Counted from the first letter of the stretch, positions 8,786 through 16,728 are shown. The stretch is 64,000 bases of DNA from Olsenella sp. An290 (GCF_002159535.1 NZ_NFIU01000001.1:186001-250000), one strand, 5' to 3'. Notes: a model not told the origin generated them from the sequence alone. A program made the numbers and translations.

Positions 8786-8932
8786 GGGGCTCCTCGCGAC
8801 GCGTGCCTTAGGCCATGGTACGCCTTGGGCCGGACAGGCGCGCCAGGTGACCGCCCGCGACCCCTTACGCGGCGCTTACATCGCGCGCGTCCCTCCTCGA
8901 TAACCTGAAAAAGTTCAGACCAATTCATGGCA

Positions 8933-8952
8933 CGACCCCGAAAACGGGACGC
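8933..8952 (+). promoter_or_regulatory. Possible SigI-type self-regulated promoter element
   Basis: A GACCCCGAAAACGGGACG stretch about 50 bases before the sigma factor start resembles GACCCCGGTTTTGAGACGG ahead of the lipoprotein gene (from about 10598). SigI-family -35 elements are C-rich (ACCC). The match is weak and offered as a candidate only. Confidence 0.2.
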
Positions 8953-8983
8953 CTTGCGCGCACTCTATCGCCGAGGGGGGACG

Positions 8984-9724
8984 ATGAGACGGGACAAGGA
9001 CCTGACCGCCCGCGTGAGGGCCGCGAAGGGCGACGCGCGCGCCGCGGACGGCCTGGTGCGCGCCTATCTCCCGTTCATCAAGGCGGAGGCGGCCCGGTTT
9101 GTGGGCCATCCCGTGCGGGAGGGAGACGACGAGCTGGGGATTGCCATGTTTGCTTTCCACGAGGCGGTGCTTGCGTACGACGAGGCGCGCGGGGCGTTTC
9201 TGCCCCTCGCGGCCATGAGCGTCCGGAACCGGCTGATCGACTATCGGCGTCGGGAGCGCCGCCATGCCGAGGTGACCTCGCTCGACGAGCCGGGCCACGG
9301 GGGAGACGGCGAGGACGCCCGCCCGCTCGTGGAGCGGATTGCCTCCGAGCGCGACGAGATCTCCGAGCGCGAGGCGCGCCGGGCGAGCAGGGCGGAGATC
9401 GCCGAGTTTGCGGCCCAGCTCGAGGGGCTCGGCGTGAGCCTTTCGGACGTGGCCGAGAACAGCCCGCGCCAGCGGCGCACCCTGGAGGCGTGCCGGAGCG
9501 CGCTCGCGTACGCGCGCGGCCGGCAGGACCTGCTCGACCGGGTGGCCCAGACGGGAAAGCTGCCCATCGCGGAGCTCGCACGCGGGGCGGGCGTTGAGCG
9601 CAAGACGCTCGAGCGGCACCGGCGCTACCTCGTGGCGCTGCTCGTGGCCTACACCAACGGCTACGACATCATCCGGGGGCACCTCTGCAAGATCGTGGGG
9701 CCGACGGGAGGTGACGTGCGATGA
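8984..9724 (+). CDS. SigI-like RNA polymerase sigma factor
   Basis: A 246-residue sigma-70 family protein of the SigI type: region 2 is visible in LVRAYLPFIKAEAARFV ... DDELGIAMFAFHEAV ... AFLPLAAMSVRNRLIDYRRRERR, and a C-terminal helix-turn-helix in PIAELARGAGVERKTLERHRRYLVAL. Start at 8984 rather than 8927 because GAGGGGGGACG precedes it and the upstream ATG has no ribosome site. In Bacillus and clostridia SigI responds to heat or extracellular polysaccharide through a membrane RsgI. The next gene overlaps by four bases, which fits a sigma/anti-sigma pair. Confidence 0.8.
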   Translation: MRRDKDLTARVRAAKGDARAADGLVRAYLPFIKAEAARFVGHPVREGDDELGIAMFAFHEAVLAYDEARGAFLPLAAMSVRNRLIDYRRRERRHAEVTSLDEPGHGGDGEDARPLVERIASERDEISEREARRASRAEIAEFAAQLEGLGVSLSDVAENSPRQRRTLEACRSALAYARGRQDLLDRVAQTGKLPIAELARGAGVERKTLERHRRYLVALLVAYTNGYDIIRGHLCKIVGPTGGDVR

Positions 9725-10545
9725 GCTACCTCATCCTGGAGTGCGCCACGAGCTATGCCGTGGCGCTCGACGACGAGGGCCGCTTCGTGAGGGTCCCCAA
9801 CCTCGGCTACGAGGTGGGACAGGAGGTCGACGATGTCGTCATCTTTGAGGGGAGCCCGTTCGGGGAGGCCGACGTCGTTCCCTTCGAGGCGCGCCGGGCG
9901 AGAAGAACGCGCAGGCGCCGCGCAGCGCTCGTTGCCGCGGCGGCCTGCCTCGCCGTTGCCGTGGTGGCGGGCGCGGCCGTCTGGCAGCTGCCCGTGGGAA
10001 CGGTCTACATGAGCATCAACCCCGAGGTGAGCATCGAGGTCAACCGCCTTGACCGCGTGGTGGGGCTCGACGGCGAGAACAATGACGGCGATGCCCTCAT
10101 CGAGGGGTTCGCATACTACGGGCGGACGCTCGACGAGGTCTCGGACGACCTCGCGGACCGTGCCGAGGAGCGGGGCTATCTCGATGACGGCGGGACGATC
10201 GAGCTCACGGTGGAGTCCGACGACGAGGAGTGGAGGACTGCGACCGAAGACCGGCTGATCGTGGAGCTCGAGGTGCACCTTGACCATCGGGTGGTGGTGA
10301 CGGGCGCCGCCGGTGGCGAGGACGCCGCGCCCGCGCCTCAGGTCGAGCAGGTGACGCCCCCCGAGCCCCCGACTGAGATGACCGTGCCGCCTGCGTTCGA
10401 TGACGACGACCGGGGCGAGGCCGACGACGATGACGGGACCGACGACGATGACGGGACCGACGACGGGGACGACGATGACGACAGCTGGGATGACGACGAT
10501 GACGACAGCTGGGATGACGACGATGACGACGAAGATGACGACTAG
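9721..10545 (+). CDS. RsgI-like membrane anti-sigma factor with Asp-rich extracellular tail
   Basis: A 274-residue protein: a short cytoplasmic RsgI-type domain (about 1-55), basic stretch, one membrane helix (about 67-88), then an extracellular domain opening YMSINPEVSIEVNRL. The N100-P101 bond is where RsgI proteins are known to self-cleave. The last about 50 residues are almost entirely Asp with two DDSWDDDDD units. It overlaps the sigma gene by four bases, so it is expected to bind and restrain that sigma factor and release it on an outside signal. Clostridial RsgI tails are carbohydrate-binding or catalytic; here the tail is acidic, so the signal is unknown. Confidence 0.75.
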   Translation: MSYLILECATSYAVALDDEGRFVRVPNLGYEVGQEVDDVVIFEGSPFGEADVVPFEARRARRTRRRRAALVAAAACLAVAVVAGAAVWQLPVGTVYMSINPEVSIEVNRLDRVVGLDGENNDGDALIEGFAYYGRTLDEVSDDLADRAEERGYLDDGGTIELTVESDDEEWRTATEDRLIVELEVHLDHRVVVTGAAGGEDAAPAPQVEQVTPPEPPTEMTVPPAFDDDDRGEADDDDGTDDDDGTDDGDDDDDSWDDDDDDSWDDDDDDEDDD

Positions 10546-10556
10546 TCTGACCTGAC

Positions 10557-10570
10557 GTTCTTCTCGCCCG
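10557..10570. repeat. GTTCTTCTCGCCCG intergenic word
   Basis: Lies 12 bases after the anti-sigma gene stop. One of many copies of GTTCTTCTCG or its complement just outside genes in this window; see the finding on this word for the other positions. Confidence 0.6.
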
Positions 10571-10678
10571 GAGGGTTCCCGAAAAAATATTCTCGCGGAC
10601 CCCGGTTTTGAGACGGTGCCCACGCAACCTCTCACTGCAAGGCAAAGAAGAGGCTTTCCGACACCCAAGGAGGACACC

Positions 10679-11548
10679 ATGAAGACCACGAGCCTGAAGC
10701 GCATCCTCGCCACCGCCACGATGGGCGCCGCCCTTGCGGCAGTTCTCGCCGGATGCGGAACCACCCCCGCCGCGCCTGCCGGCCAGGCGACAGGTGGCGT
10801 CGGTGAGACCCCGGTATCCCAGGCCGCGGGGACGCTGCTTCTGAGCGTCAACCCCGAGATTGAGATTGAGTACGACGACGCCGGGCTCGTCACCGAGGTC
10901 GAGGGCGCGAACGACGAGGGGCGCGGCGTCGTGAGCGGGTATGCGGGCTACGAGGGCCGTGCGTGCCGCGAGGTCGTCTCCGAGCTCGTGGGCAAGATCT
11001 ACGAGGCCGGTCACTTCAACCAGACCGTCGACGGGCACGACCGCAACGTGGTGGTCAAGCTCGAGCAGGGATCGGGCTATCCGGGCGACGACTTCCTGCG
11101 CGGGATAGAGGATGACGTCCGCAGCACGGTGGGCGGCTTTGGCCTGGAGTCCGACGCGCTCGCCGTGGCCCCCGAGCAGCTGGATGACCGCGGCTACATC
11201 GGCCTGGACGCCGCAAAGGACATCGTCCTCTCGCAGCTGGGGCTTACTGAGGCCTCGTTCAACGACCACGAGTACGAGCTCGACGACGGCGTCTACGAGA
11301 TGGAGTTCACCTCCGGCGGCGTGGAGTACGAGTACGAGGTCGACGCCCGCACGGGCAAGGTCCTCGAGGCGGACATCGACGGCAACGACGACTGGGACGA
11401 CCGCGACGACTGGGACGACTGGCACGATGACCGCTACGACCGCGATGACGACTGGGACGACGCCGACGACCACGATGACGACTGGGACGACGATCGCGAT
11501 GACCGCGACGACTGGGACGACGACCTGGACGATCGCTATGACGACTAA
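10679..11548 (+). CDS. Lipoprotein with RsgI-like sensor domain, PepSY domain and Asp/Trp tail
   Basis: A 289-residue secreted lipoprotein: signal peptide with lipobox LAGC (C26), then LLLSVNPEIEIEYDDAG (N58-P59), which parallels the extracellular domain of the preceding anti-sigma factor, a PepSY-like domain at about 171-233 (DAAKDIVLSQLGL ... VYEMEF ... YEYEVDARTGKVLEADID), and a tail of repeated DDWDD/DDRDD units from about 236. An AAGGAGG site precedes the ATG. PepSY domains often inhibit or sense extracellular activities. Its shared NPE domain and adjacency suggest that it modulates the sigma/anti-sigma switch, possibly through cation binding by the tail; this is inference. Confidence 0.7.
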   Translation: MKTTSLKRILATATMGAALAAVLAGCGTTPAAPAGQATGGVGETPVSQAAGTLLLSVNPEIEIEYDDAGLVTEVEGANDEGRGVVSGYAGYEGRACREVVSELVGKIYEAGHFNQTVDGHDRNVVVKLEQGSGYPGDDFLRGIEDDVRSTVGGFGLESDALAVAPEQLDDRGYIGLDAAKDIVLSQLGLTEASFNDHEYELDDGVYEMEFTSGGVEYEYEVDARTGKVLEADIDGNDDWDDRDDWDDWHDDRYDRDDDWDDADDHDDDWDDDRDDRDDWDDDLDDRYDD

Positions 11549-11571
11549 CCTCTGACGGCAACGAAGCGCGC

Positions 11572-11591
11572 GGGCGCCCCTCGGGGCGCCC
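11572..11591 (+). terminator. GC hairpin after the lipoprotein gene
   Basis: Perfect GGGCGCCCC / GGGGCGCCC arms with a 2-nt loop, 24 bases after the stop. No T-run follows, so termination efficiency is uncertain. Confidence 0.5.
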
Positions 11592-11615
11592 GCCTCAGCT
11601 CGTGTCGGATGATTA

Positions 11616-11685
11616 ACGCGCACTCGTGCAGAGGTTCTTCTCGCTCAACTGGGGAAACGCAAGAAGAGCGTGCACGAGTGCGCGT
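11616..11685. repeat. Intergenic stem element, 15-bp perfect arms
   Basis: ACGCGCACTCGTGCA (11616-11630) is exactly complementary to 11671-11685. The loop contains GTTCTTCTCG at 11634-11643 and AAGAAGAGCG, which extend the pairing. Same architecture as the elements near 36.2, 44.2, 48.1, 53.5-53.9 and 62.1 kb. Confidence 0.75.
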
Positions 11686-11730
11686 GAATTGCGGGGCGGG
11701 TGGGCCGCACTGCCGCGCCGGCCGCGCTCC

Positions 11731-12477
11731 CTAGAACGCCACGCCCAGGGCGATAAGGGCCACGCAGCACGCGAGCGCGAGCCCGTCGCGCGCGGCGAGC
11801 GGGTAGCGCTTGTAGCTGCTCTCGCGCGTGCGAAGGTAGAAGCCGCGCTGCTCGGCGGCGAGCGCGGTGGCGTCGGTGCGACCGACGGAGCTCACGAGCA
11901 GGGGGACGCAGAGGGGCAGCATGAGCTGCAGCTTCCTGAAGGGGTTCTTGGTGTCGTACTGCACGCCGCGCGCGGTCTGCGCCTCCATGATGGCGTTCAT
12001 CTCCTGGGAGAACACGGGGACGAAGCGCAGCGCGGTGGTGAAGGTGAACGCGTAGCGGTAGGGGACGTGGAGCACCTCCACGCACGCGTTGGCGAGGTCG
12101 GTGAGCTTGGTCACCATGAGGACGAGCACGAGCGGCAGCGCCACGCCGAGCAGGCGCAGGCAGACCTTGGAGCCCGTGACCAGGCCGTCGGTGGTGACGA
12201 ACCCCCACACGGGCGTGCCGGTGCGCACAAAGACGAGCTGCAGCGCGAGCATCACCACGGCAAGCGGGACGAGGAGCTTGAGGAGGGGCACGAGCCTTCC
12301 CGCCACCCCCGCGTACGCCGCGAGCGCAAACGTGAGGGCGAGAAGCCCGAGGAGCATGACGTAGGTGTCCGCGAGGAAGGTGGCCGCGATGATGGCGGCG
12401 GCCAGCGCGAGCTTGGCCACGGGGTTGAGGCGGTGGAGGAGCGACTGCCCGGGGACGTAGTCGATGACGTTAATCAT
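11731..12477 (-). CDS. ecfT: ECF transporter transmembrane (T) component
   Basis: A 248-residue integral membrane protein with several helices and the two family signature segments that contact the ATPases: EAQTARGVQYD and ALAAEQRGFY. It couples ATP hydrolysis to tumbling of the S component. Its ATG overlaps the end of the upstream ATPase gene by eight bases, so the S-ATPase-T genes form one operon. Confidence 0.9.
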   Translation of the reverse strand: MINVIDYVPGQSLLHRLNPVAKLALAAAIIAATFLADTYVMLLGLLALTFALAAYAGVAGRLVPLLKLLVPLAVVMLALQLVFVRTGTPVWGFVTTDGLVTGSKVCLRLLGVALPLVLVLMVTKLTDLANACVEVLHVPYRYAFTFTTALRFVPVFSQEMNAIMEAQTARGVQYDTKNPFRKLQLMLPLCVPLLVSSVGRTDATALAAEQRGFYLRTRESSYKRYPLAARDGLALACCVALIALGVAF

Positions 12478-14248
12478 GGCTGACCAGCTCCTTCACGAGG
12501 TCGACGATGCCCGAGACCTGGCTCACGCCCGCAAACTCGCGCGAGACGTCGCGCGCGAGCATGGTCGAGAGGGCGATGATCTGCGGGGGCTCCACGCGGG
12601 CGCGGTCCATGAGCTCGACGTTCGCAAAGACCTCCGGGGTCTCGCCCTGCCCGAGGATGCGCCCGTCCGCCATGACCAGGAGCCGCTCGGCAAAGTCCGA
12701 GACGACCTCCATGTCGTGGCAGACCATGATGACGGCGCACCCCCGGTCGGCCATCTCGCGCACCGTCTCCATGACGGTCATGCACTCGCGATAGTCCAGG
12801 CCGCTCGTGGGCTCGTCAAGCAGGACGACCTCGGGCTCCATGACCACCACGGAGGCCAGGGCCACCATCTGCCGCTGCCCGCGCGAGAGCGAGAAGGGCG
12901 CCTCGTCGGGGGGCAGCCCAAAGCGCTCGGCCACCGCGCGCGCCCGGTGGCGCGCCACGTCCGTCGCGACGCCGGTGAGCTCGAGCCCAAAGGCGATCTC
13001 GTCGAGGACGGTGTCCTTGCAGATCTGTCGGTCGGGATTCTGGAAGAGCGTTGCCACGTGCGCCGCGATCGTGCTCGTCGGGGTGTCCGCCATGTCGAGC
13101 CCGGCCACGACGATCCGGCCGGACGACGGGCGCAGGAGGCCGTTCAGCAGCTTGGTGAGCGTGGTCTTGCCCGCGCCGTTCTGCCCGACGATCCCCACGA
13201 GCTCGCCGGGGTAGACGTCAAAGGTGAGGTCGGTCACGCGGGCGCCGCTTCCGGGATAGGTGAAGCAGACGTCGCGGAAGCTCACGCACGGCTCGGCATC
13301 CACGGCGCGCGGCCGGGGGCTCGGGGCGTGCGGCGACCCCGCGCGGAAGGGGGCGATGTTGGCGCCGCGACCGGTGCGGCCACGAACGAGCTCGGCCACA
13401 AGCCCGGCCGCCTCGTCGACGCTCAGGCACGGAGGGGTGGGCGGGAGTATGCCGTGCTGGACAAGGCTGTTGGAGACGCGCGCCACGCGCGGGCTGTCCA
13501 CGCCAAGGCGCCTCAGCTCGTCACCATGGGAGAACACCTCGCGCGGAGTCCCGTCGAGCTCGAGCCGCCCGTCGCCCATGACGAGGATGCGGTCGGAGAA
13601 CTCCGAGAGCAGCGCCACCTTCTGCTCGATGACCACAATGGTGATCCCCTCCTCCCGGTTGAGACGGCGCAGCGTCTCAAAGACGAGGGTCGAGGACGCC
13701 GGGTCGAGCGCCGCGGTGGGCTCGTCGAGCACGAGCACGCGCGGCCGCATGGCGAGGATGGCCGCAATGGCCACCTTCTGCTTCTGCCCGCCGGAAAGGG
13801 TCGCGATCTCGCGGTCGCGCAGGGACGCGATGCCGCAGGCCTCGAGCGCCGCCGACACGCGCCCCTCAATGAGGGCGTGGTCCACGCCAAAGTTCTCCAG
13901 GCCAAAGAGCAGCTCGTCCTCCACGACGGAGGCGACCATCTGGGAGTCGATGTCCTGCGCCACGCTGCCCACGACACGAGAGATGTCCGTGAGCGTGGCG
14001 TTGCAGGTGTCGACGCCGTCCACGAGCGTGGTGCCAAAGAGCGAGCCGCGATAGTGGTGGGGGATGGCGCCGCTCATGAGCGCGGCGAGGGTCGACTTTC
14101 CCGCGCCCGAGGGGCCGATCACGCCGACGAATTCCCCCTCGCAAACGGAAAGGGAGACGTGGTCGAGGGCTCGCTCGCCCTCGTCCGCGCCGCCCGCGTA
14201 GGAGAAGGAGACGTCGTCAAGACAGATAATCGTCGATCCGGATGCCAT
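12470..14248 (-). CDS. ECF transporter ATPase, two nucleotide-binding domains fused
   Basis: 592 residues with two complete ABC modules. Module 1: Walker A GPSGAGKS, signature LSGGQKQK, Walker B VLVLDEP. Module 2: Walker A GQNGAGKT, variant signature LSRGQRQ, Walker B VVLLDEP with a conserved switch His in VCHDME. Classical ECF systems use two separate proteins (EcfA1/EcfA2); here they are one chain. It energises the adjacent S and T components. Confidence 0.9.
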   Translation of the reverse strand: MASGSTIICLDDVSFSYAGGADEGERALDHVSLSVCEGEFVGVIGPSGAGKSTLAALMSGAIPHHYRGSLFGTTLVDGVDTCNATLTDISRVVGSVAQDIDSQMVASVVEDELLFGLENFGVDHALIEGRVSAALEACGIASLRDREIATLSGGQKQKVAIAAILAMRPRVLVLDEPTAALDPASSTLVFETLRRLNREEGITIVVIEQKVALLSEFSDRILVMGDGRLELDGTPREVFSHGDELRRLGVDSPRVARVSNSLVQHGILPPTPPCLSVDEAAGLVAELVRGRTGRGANIAPFRAGSPHAPSPRPRAVDAEPCVSFRDVCFTYPGSGARVTDLTFDVYPGELVGIVGQNGAGKTTLTKLLNGLLRPSSGRIVVAGLDMADTPTSTIAAHVATLFQNPDRQICKDTVLDEIAFGLELTGVATDVARHRARAVAERFGLPPDEAPFSLSRGQRQMVALASVVVMEPEVVLLDEPTSGLDYRECMTVMETVREMADRGCAVIMVCHDMEVVSDFAERLLVMADGRILGQGETPEVFANVELMDRARVEPPQIIALSTMLARDVSREFAGVSQVSGIVDLVKELVSHD

Positions 14249-14307
14249 GGGTGCCTTTCCGATGACCGCGCCCGGTGCGGGCGCGGCGCGTGCCTGGTCA
14301 AAAGTGA

Positions 14308-14334
14308 GGGCGCGCCGTCCACGTCGGCGCGCCC
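14308..14334 (-). terminator. Hairpin between S-component and ATPase genes
   Basis: Perfect GGGCGCGCCG / CGGCGCGCCC arms in the 102-bp gap. On the minus strand it is followed by TCACTTTTG, so it may partly terminate transcription and favour expression of the S component. Confidence 0.45.
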
Positions 14335-14350
14335 CCTATGGTAGCGCTTG

Positions 14351-14914
14351 CTAGTCGGCGAGCTTGAGCGCCTTTCGGATGGGGAGGTAGAGCGCCTGGA
14401 CGAGCACGGCGTTGAAGACGCCCGTGAGCAGGACCACGGGCAGCATCGCGGCCGCGAGCTCGCCGGCGGCGCCCACCATCGCGATCTTGATGAGCATGAA
14501 GATGACGCCCGAGACCACGGTGGTCACAAAGGAGCCGATGAGCGGGATGGCCTTCTTGGCGGGGCTCTTCATGCCGGCGCGCACGATGAGCGCCATGAGC
14601 ACGGCGGCCACGCCCTCGGCCGCAAAGTCGATGAAGGGGGAGGTGGTGGTGATCTGGATGACCGCCGCGGAGATGAGGCCGATCACGAGGGCCTGCCCCA
14701 CGTTGGGACGCACCACAAGGATCGTGAGGCAGAAGGCGGAGATGATGAACTCGGGGCTGATGAGGCCGCCGGAGATGCCGGAGATCGCCTTGCCGACGGT
14801 GAAGTTGAGGATGAAGCCCGCGGCAAGAAGAACGGCAAGGAGAACGAGGGACTGGACGTCGAGCTTGCCGTGGTCGGGGGCGGCGACGGTGCGGGCGGCG
14901 GAGTTCTGGGACAT
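14351..14914 (-). CDS. ECF transporter substrate-binding (S) component, probably tryptophan (TrpP-like)
   Basis: A 187-residue protein with about five to six membrane helices. The segment SPEFIISAFCLTILVVRPNVG ... LISAAVIQITTTSPFIDF resembles what I remember of TrpP-type S components (membrane protein with a TTxxP motif). The leader upstream encodes three consecutive Trp codons and an attenuator, which independently points to tryptophan or a derivative as substrate. RBS AAAGGAA precedes the ATG. Substrate is inferred, not shown. Confidence 0.65.
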   Translation of the reverse strand: MSQNSAARTVAAPDHGKLDVQSLVLLAVLLAAGFILNFTVGKAISGISGGLISPEFIISAFCLTILVVRPNVGQALVIGLISAAVIQITTTSPFIDFAAEGVAAVLMALIVRAGMKSPAKKAIPLIGSFVTTVVSGVIFMLIKIAMVGAAGELAAAMLPVVLLTGVFNAVLVQALYLPIRKALKLAD

Positions 14915-14972
14915 GAGGGTTCCTTTCGTGAGGGTGGGGTGTTCGTGGTGGTGCGGCGTGCCGGGTCAACAG

Positions 14973-15000
14973 AAAAGGGCTCCCGGTCATCCGGGAGCCC
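14973..15000 (-). terminator. Attenuator terminator of the Trp leader
   Basis: On the minus strand GGGCTCCCGG, a 4-nt loop and CCGGGAGCCC are followed by TTTTCTGTT. It lies 32 bases beyond the leader-peptide stop and about 60 bases before the S-component start, where a transcription attenuator is expected. Confidence 0.8.
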
Positions 15001-15031
15001 TGTCAGCGCGAAGAGATATGGCGCGTGAGAC

Positions 15032-15115
15032 TCACCATCGACCGAGCGAGGAGAAGCTGCGCCACCACCAGTTCTGGGACGTGCGTGCGTTGCGGGTGAC
15101 GACGATGCGGCTCAT
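15032..15115 (-). CDS. Tryptophan-rich leader peptide
   Basis: A 27-codon frame starting MSRIVVTRNARTSQN, then three consecutive TGG codons (15062-15070) and a final TGG (15035-15037) before TGA. GAGAGGAG lies just upstream of the ATG. With the terminator at 14973-15000 this is the layout of a trp-type attenuator: ribosomes stalled at the Trp run when Trp-tRNA is scarce would allow read-through into the transporter genes. The candidate antiterminator pairing was not worked out. Confidence 0.8.
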   Translation of the reverse strand: MSRIVVTRNARTSQNWWWRSFSSLGRW

Positions 15116-15157
15116 CTTCTGGCGCTCCTCTCTTGGTTGGGTGACGATGATGGGGAC

Positions 15158-15186
15158 ACCATACCGCCCGCCCCCGTCCGGCGCAA
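15158..15186 (-). promoter_or_regulatory. Promoter of the Trp-attenuated ECF operon
   Basis: On the minus strand TTGCGC (15181-15186) and TATGGT (15158-15163) are separated by exactly 17 bases, about 40 bases upstream of the leader peptide. Confidence 0.5.
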
Positions 15187-15255
15187 GAGTGTTTTCCCGT
15201 CCGAAACAATGCCCCATCGGCGTTGGAAGTGATTGCGGCCTGCGGATTGGGGCAT

Positions 15256-15275
15256 AATGTTGACCGGTTAACATT
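15256..15275 (+). promoter_or_regulatory. MarR operator over its own promoter
   Basis: AATGTTGACCGGTTAACATT is palindromic at 18 of 20 positions and overlaps a TAATGT -10-like hexamer (15255-15260) upstream of the marR gene. MarR proteins usually bind such sites in their own promoters. The divergent ECF promoter is 70 bases away and could also be affected. Confidence 0.65.
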
Positions 15276-15321
15276 CTCCGAGGTCGTGAGGCCGAGGGGC
15301 AGAGCCAGGGGGAGGGGAGAC

Positions 15322-15771
15322 GTGACCGAGAAGCGCTTCGAGGACTTCGTGGGCATCATCGGTGCCCTCAACAAGGAGATTCAGCGCATCAAGACGGCCG
15401 AGGCCCGGCGCCTGGGCTTCCGCGGGGCCGACGTCATGTGTCTCTACTACCTGGTAAAGCACCCCGAGGGCCTTACGGCCGCCGAGCTCGCTCGCATGGT
15501 CGACGTGAGCCGCTCGGCCATGTCGCGCACCCTCTCCCACCTGGCCGAGGACGGCCTCGTCGAGGTGGGGGACTCCGATGACGAGGCCTCCCGCTACCGC
15601 GCCCCCATCCGCCTGACGGAGCGCGGTCGCGAGGCGGCCCGCCCGCTCGACGAGATCATTCACCGAGTGCTCGACGAAGCCGGCAGCGAGCTCGACGTCC
15701 GCGAGCGCCTGCGGATGTACGATTCCCTCAACCACATCCTTGACCGGCTCAGGTCCATCTCGCGCGACTAG
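15322..15771 (+). CDS. MarR family transcriptional regulator
   Basis: 149 residues with a winged helix: GLTAAELARMVDVSRSAMSRTLSHLAEDGLVEVGDSDDEASRYRAPIRLT. GTG start at 15322 with GGGGAGGGGAGA upstream; the longer frame to 15223 crosses the operator and promoter and was not used. The ligand is unknown. It precedes degV by 30 bases and may be co-transcribed with it. Confidence 0.85.
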   Translation: MTEKRFEDFVGIIGALNKEIQRIKTAEARRLGFRGADVMCLYYLVKHPEGLTAAELARMVDVSRSAMSRTLSHLAEDGLVEVGDSDDEASRYRAPIRLTERGREAARPLDEIIHRVLDEAGSELDVRERLRMYDSLNHILDRLRSISRD

Positions 15772-15801
15772 ACCGCCGGTCGGACGCTGAAAGGAAGGCC
15801 C

Positions 15802-16644
15802 ATGCCCGTTCGCATCATCACCGACTCCGGCCTCGACGTCCCCGAGGCATGCTACGAGCGCCTCACGGTGCTGCCCCTGGGCATCACCTTTGGGACGAAG
15901 ACCTACGCCGACGGCGTCGACCTCACCAACGAGCGCTTCTACGAGCTGCTCATCGAGGGCGACGAGCTCCCCAAGACGAGCCAGGTCACCCCGTTCGCGT
16001 ACGAGCAGGTCTTCGAGCGCGTGCGCGAGGCGGGGGAGGAGGCCGTGGTGATCACGCTATCCTCCAAGCTCTCCGGCACCCACCAGAGCGCCGTGACGGC
16101 GGCGGCCGACTACCCGGAGATTCACGTGGTCGACGGCAAGAACGTCACCATCGGGCAGGGCGTCCTCGTGCTCTACGCGCTCCGCCTTGCAGACGAGGGC
16201 CTCTCCGCGGCCCAGATCGCCGCGCAGCTCGAGGAGGCGCGCGAGCGCGTCTGCGTTGTCGGGCTGCTCGACACGCTCGAGTACCTGCGCCGCGGCGGGC
16301 GCATCCCCAAGAGCGTGGGGGCGATCGGCGAGCTCCTCTCCATCAAGCCCGTGGTGGGCATTGTCGACGGCGAGGTCGTGATGCTCGGCAAGGCCCGCGG
16401 CTCCAAGAACGGCCGCAACCAGCTGCACCAGCAGGTCGAGAAGCACGGCATCGACTTCGACATGCCGGTGCTCCTGGGCTATGCGGGCCTCTCCGACAAG
16501 CTGCTCATGAAGTACCTGGACGACAACCGCGCCATCTGGGAGGGCAAGGTGGACGAGAAGGACCTCCCGATCTGCTCGGTCGGCGCGACCATTGGCACCC
16601 ACGTGGGCCCGGGTGCCATCGCCCTCGCGTTCTTCTGTAAATAG
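15802..16644 (+). CDS. DegV family fatty-acid-binding protein
   Basis: A 280-residue DegV protein: RIITDSGLD at the N-terminus, PKTSQVTPFAYEQVF, SSKLSGTHQSA, GLLDTLEYLRRGGRI and GAT(I)GTHVGPGA near the C-terminus are all family hallmarks. Family members bind a fatty acid; some (FakB) present it to the kinase FakA for phosphorylation and phospholipid synthesis. No fakA is present here. Two GC hairpins follow the stop. Confidence 0.85.
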   Translation: MPVRIITDSGLDVPEACYERLTVLPLGITFGTKTYADGVDLTNERFYELLIEGDELPKTSQVTPFAYEQVFERVREAGEEAVVITLSSKLSGTHQSAVTAAADYPEIHVVDGKNVTIGQGVLVLYALRLADEGLSAAQIAAQLEEARERVCVVGLLDTLEYLRRGGRIPKSVGAIGELLSIKPVVGIVDGEVVMLGKARGSKNGRNQLHQQVEKHGIDFDMPVLLGYAGLSDKLLMKYLDDNRAIWEGKVDEKDLPICSVGATIGTHVGPGAIALAFFCK

Positions 16645-16652
16645 GTAAACGG

Positions 16653-16728
16653 GGCCGCGGGGACGGGTTCGCCCCCGCGGCCTCGGTCAAGGAGCGGGGG
16701 CGGGGCGCTCGTGCGGCGCCCCGCCCCC
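16653..16728. terminator. Two tandem GC hairpins between convergent degV and kinase genes
   Basis: GGCCGCGGGG / CCCCGCGGCC (16653-16682) and GGGGGCGGGGCGC / its complement (16696-16728). They probably act bidirectionally between the convergent genes, though neither has a strong T-run. Confidence 0.55.
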
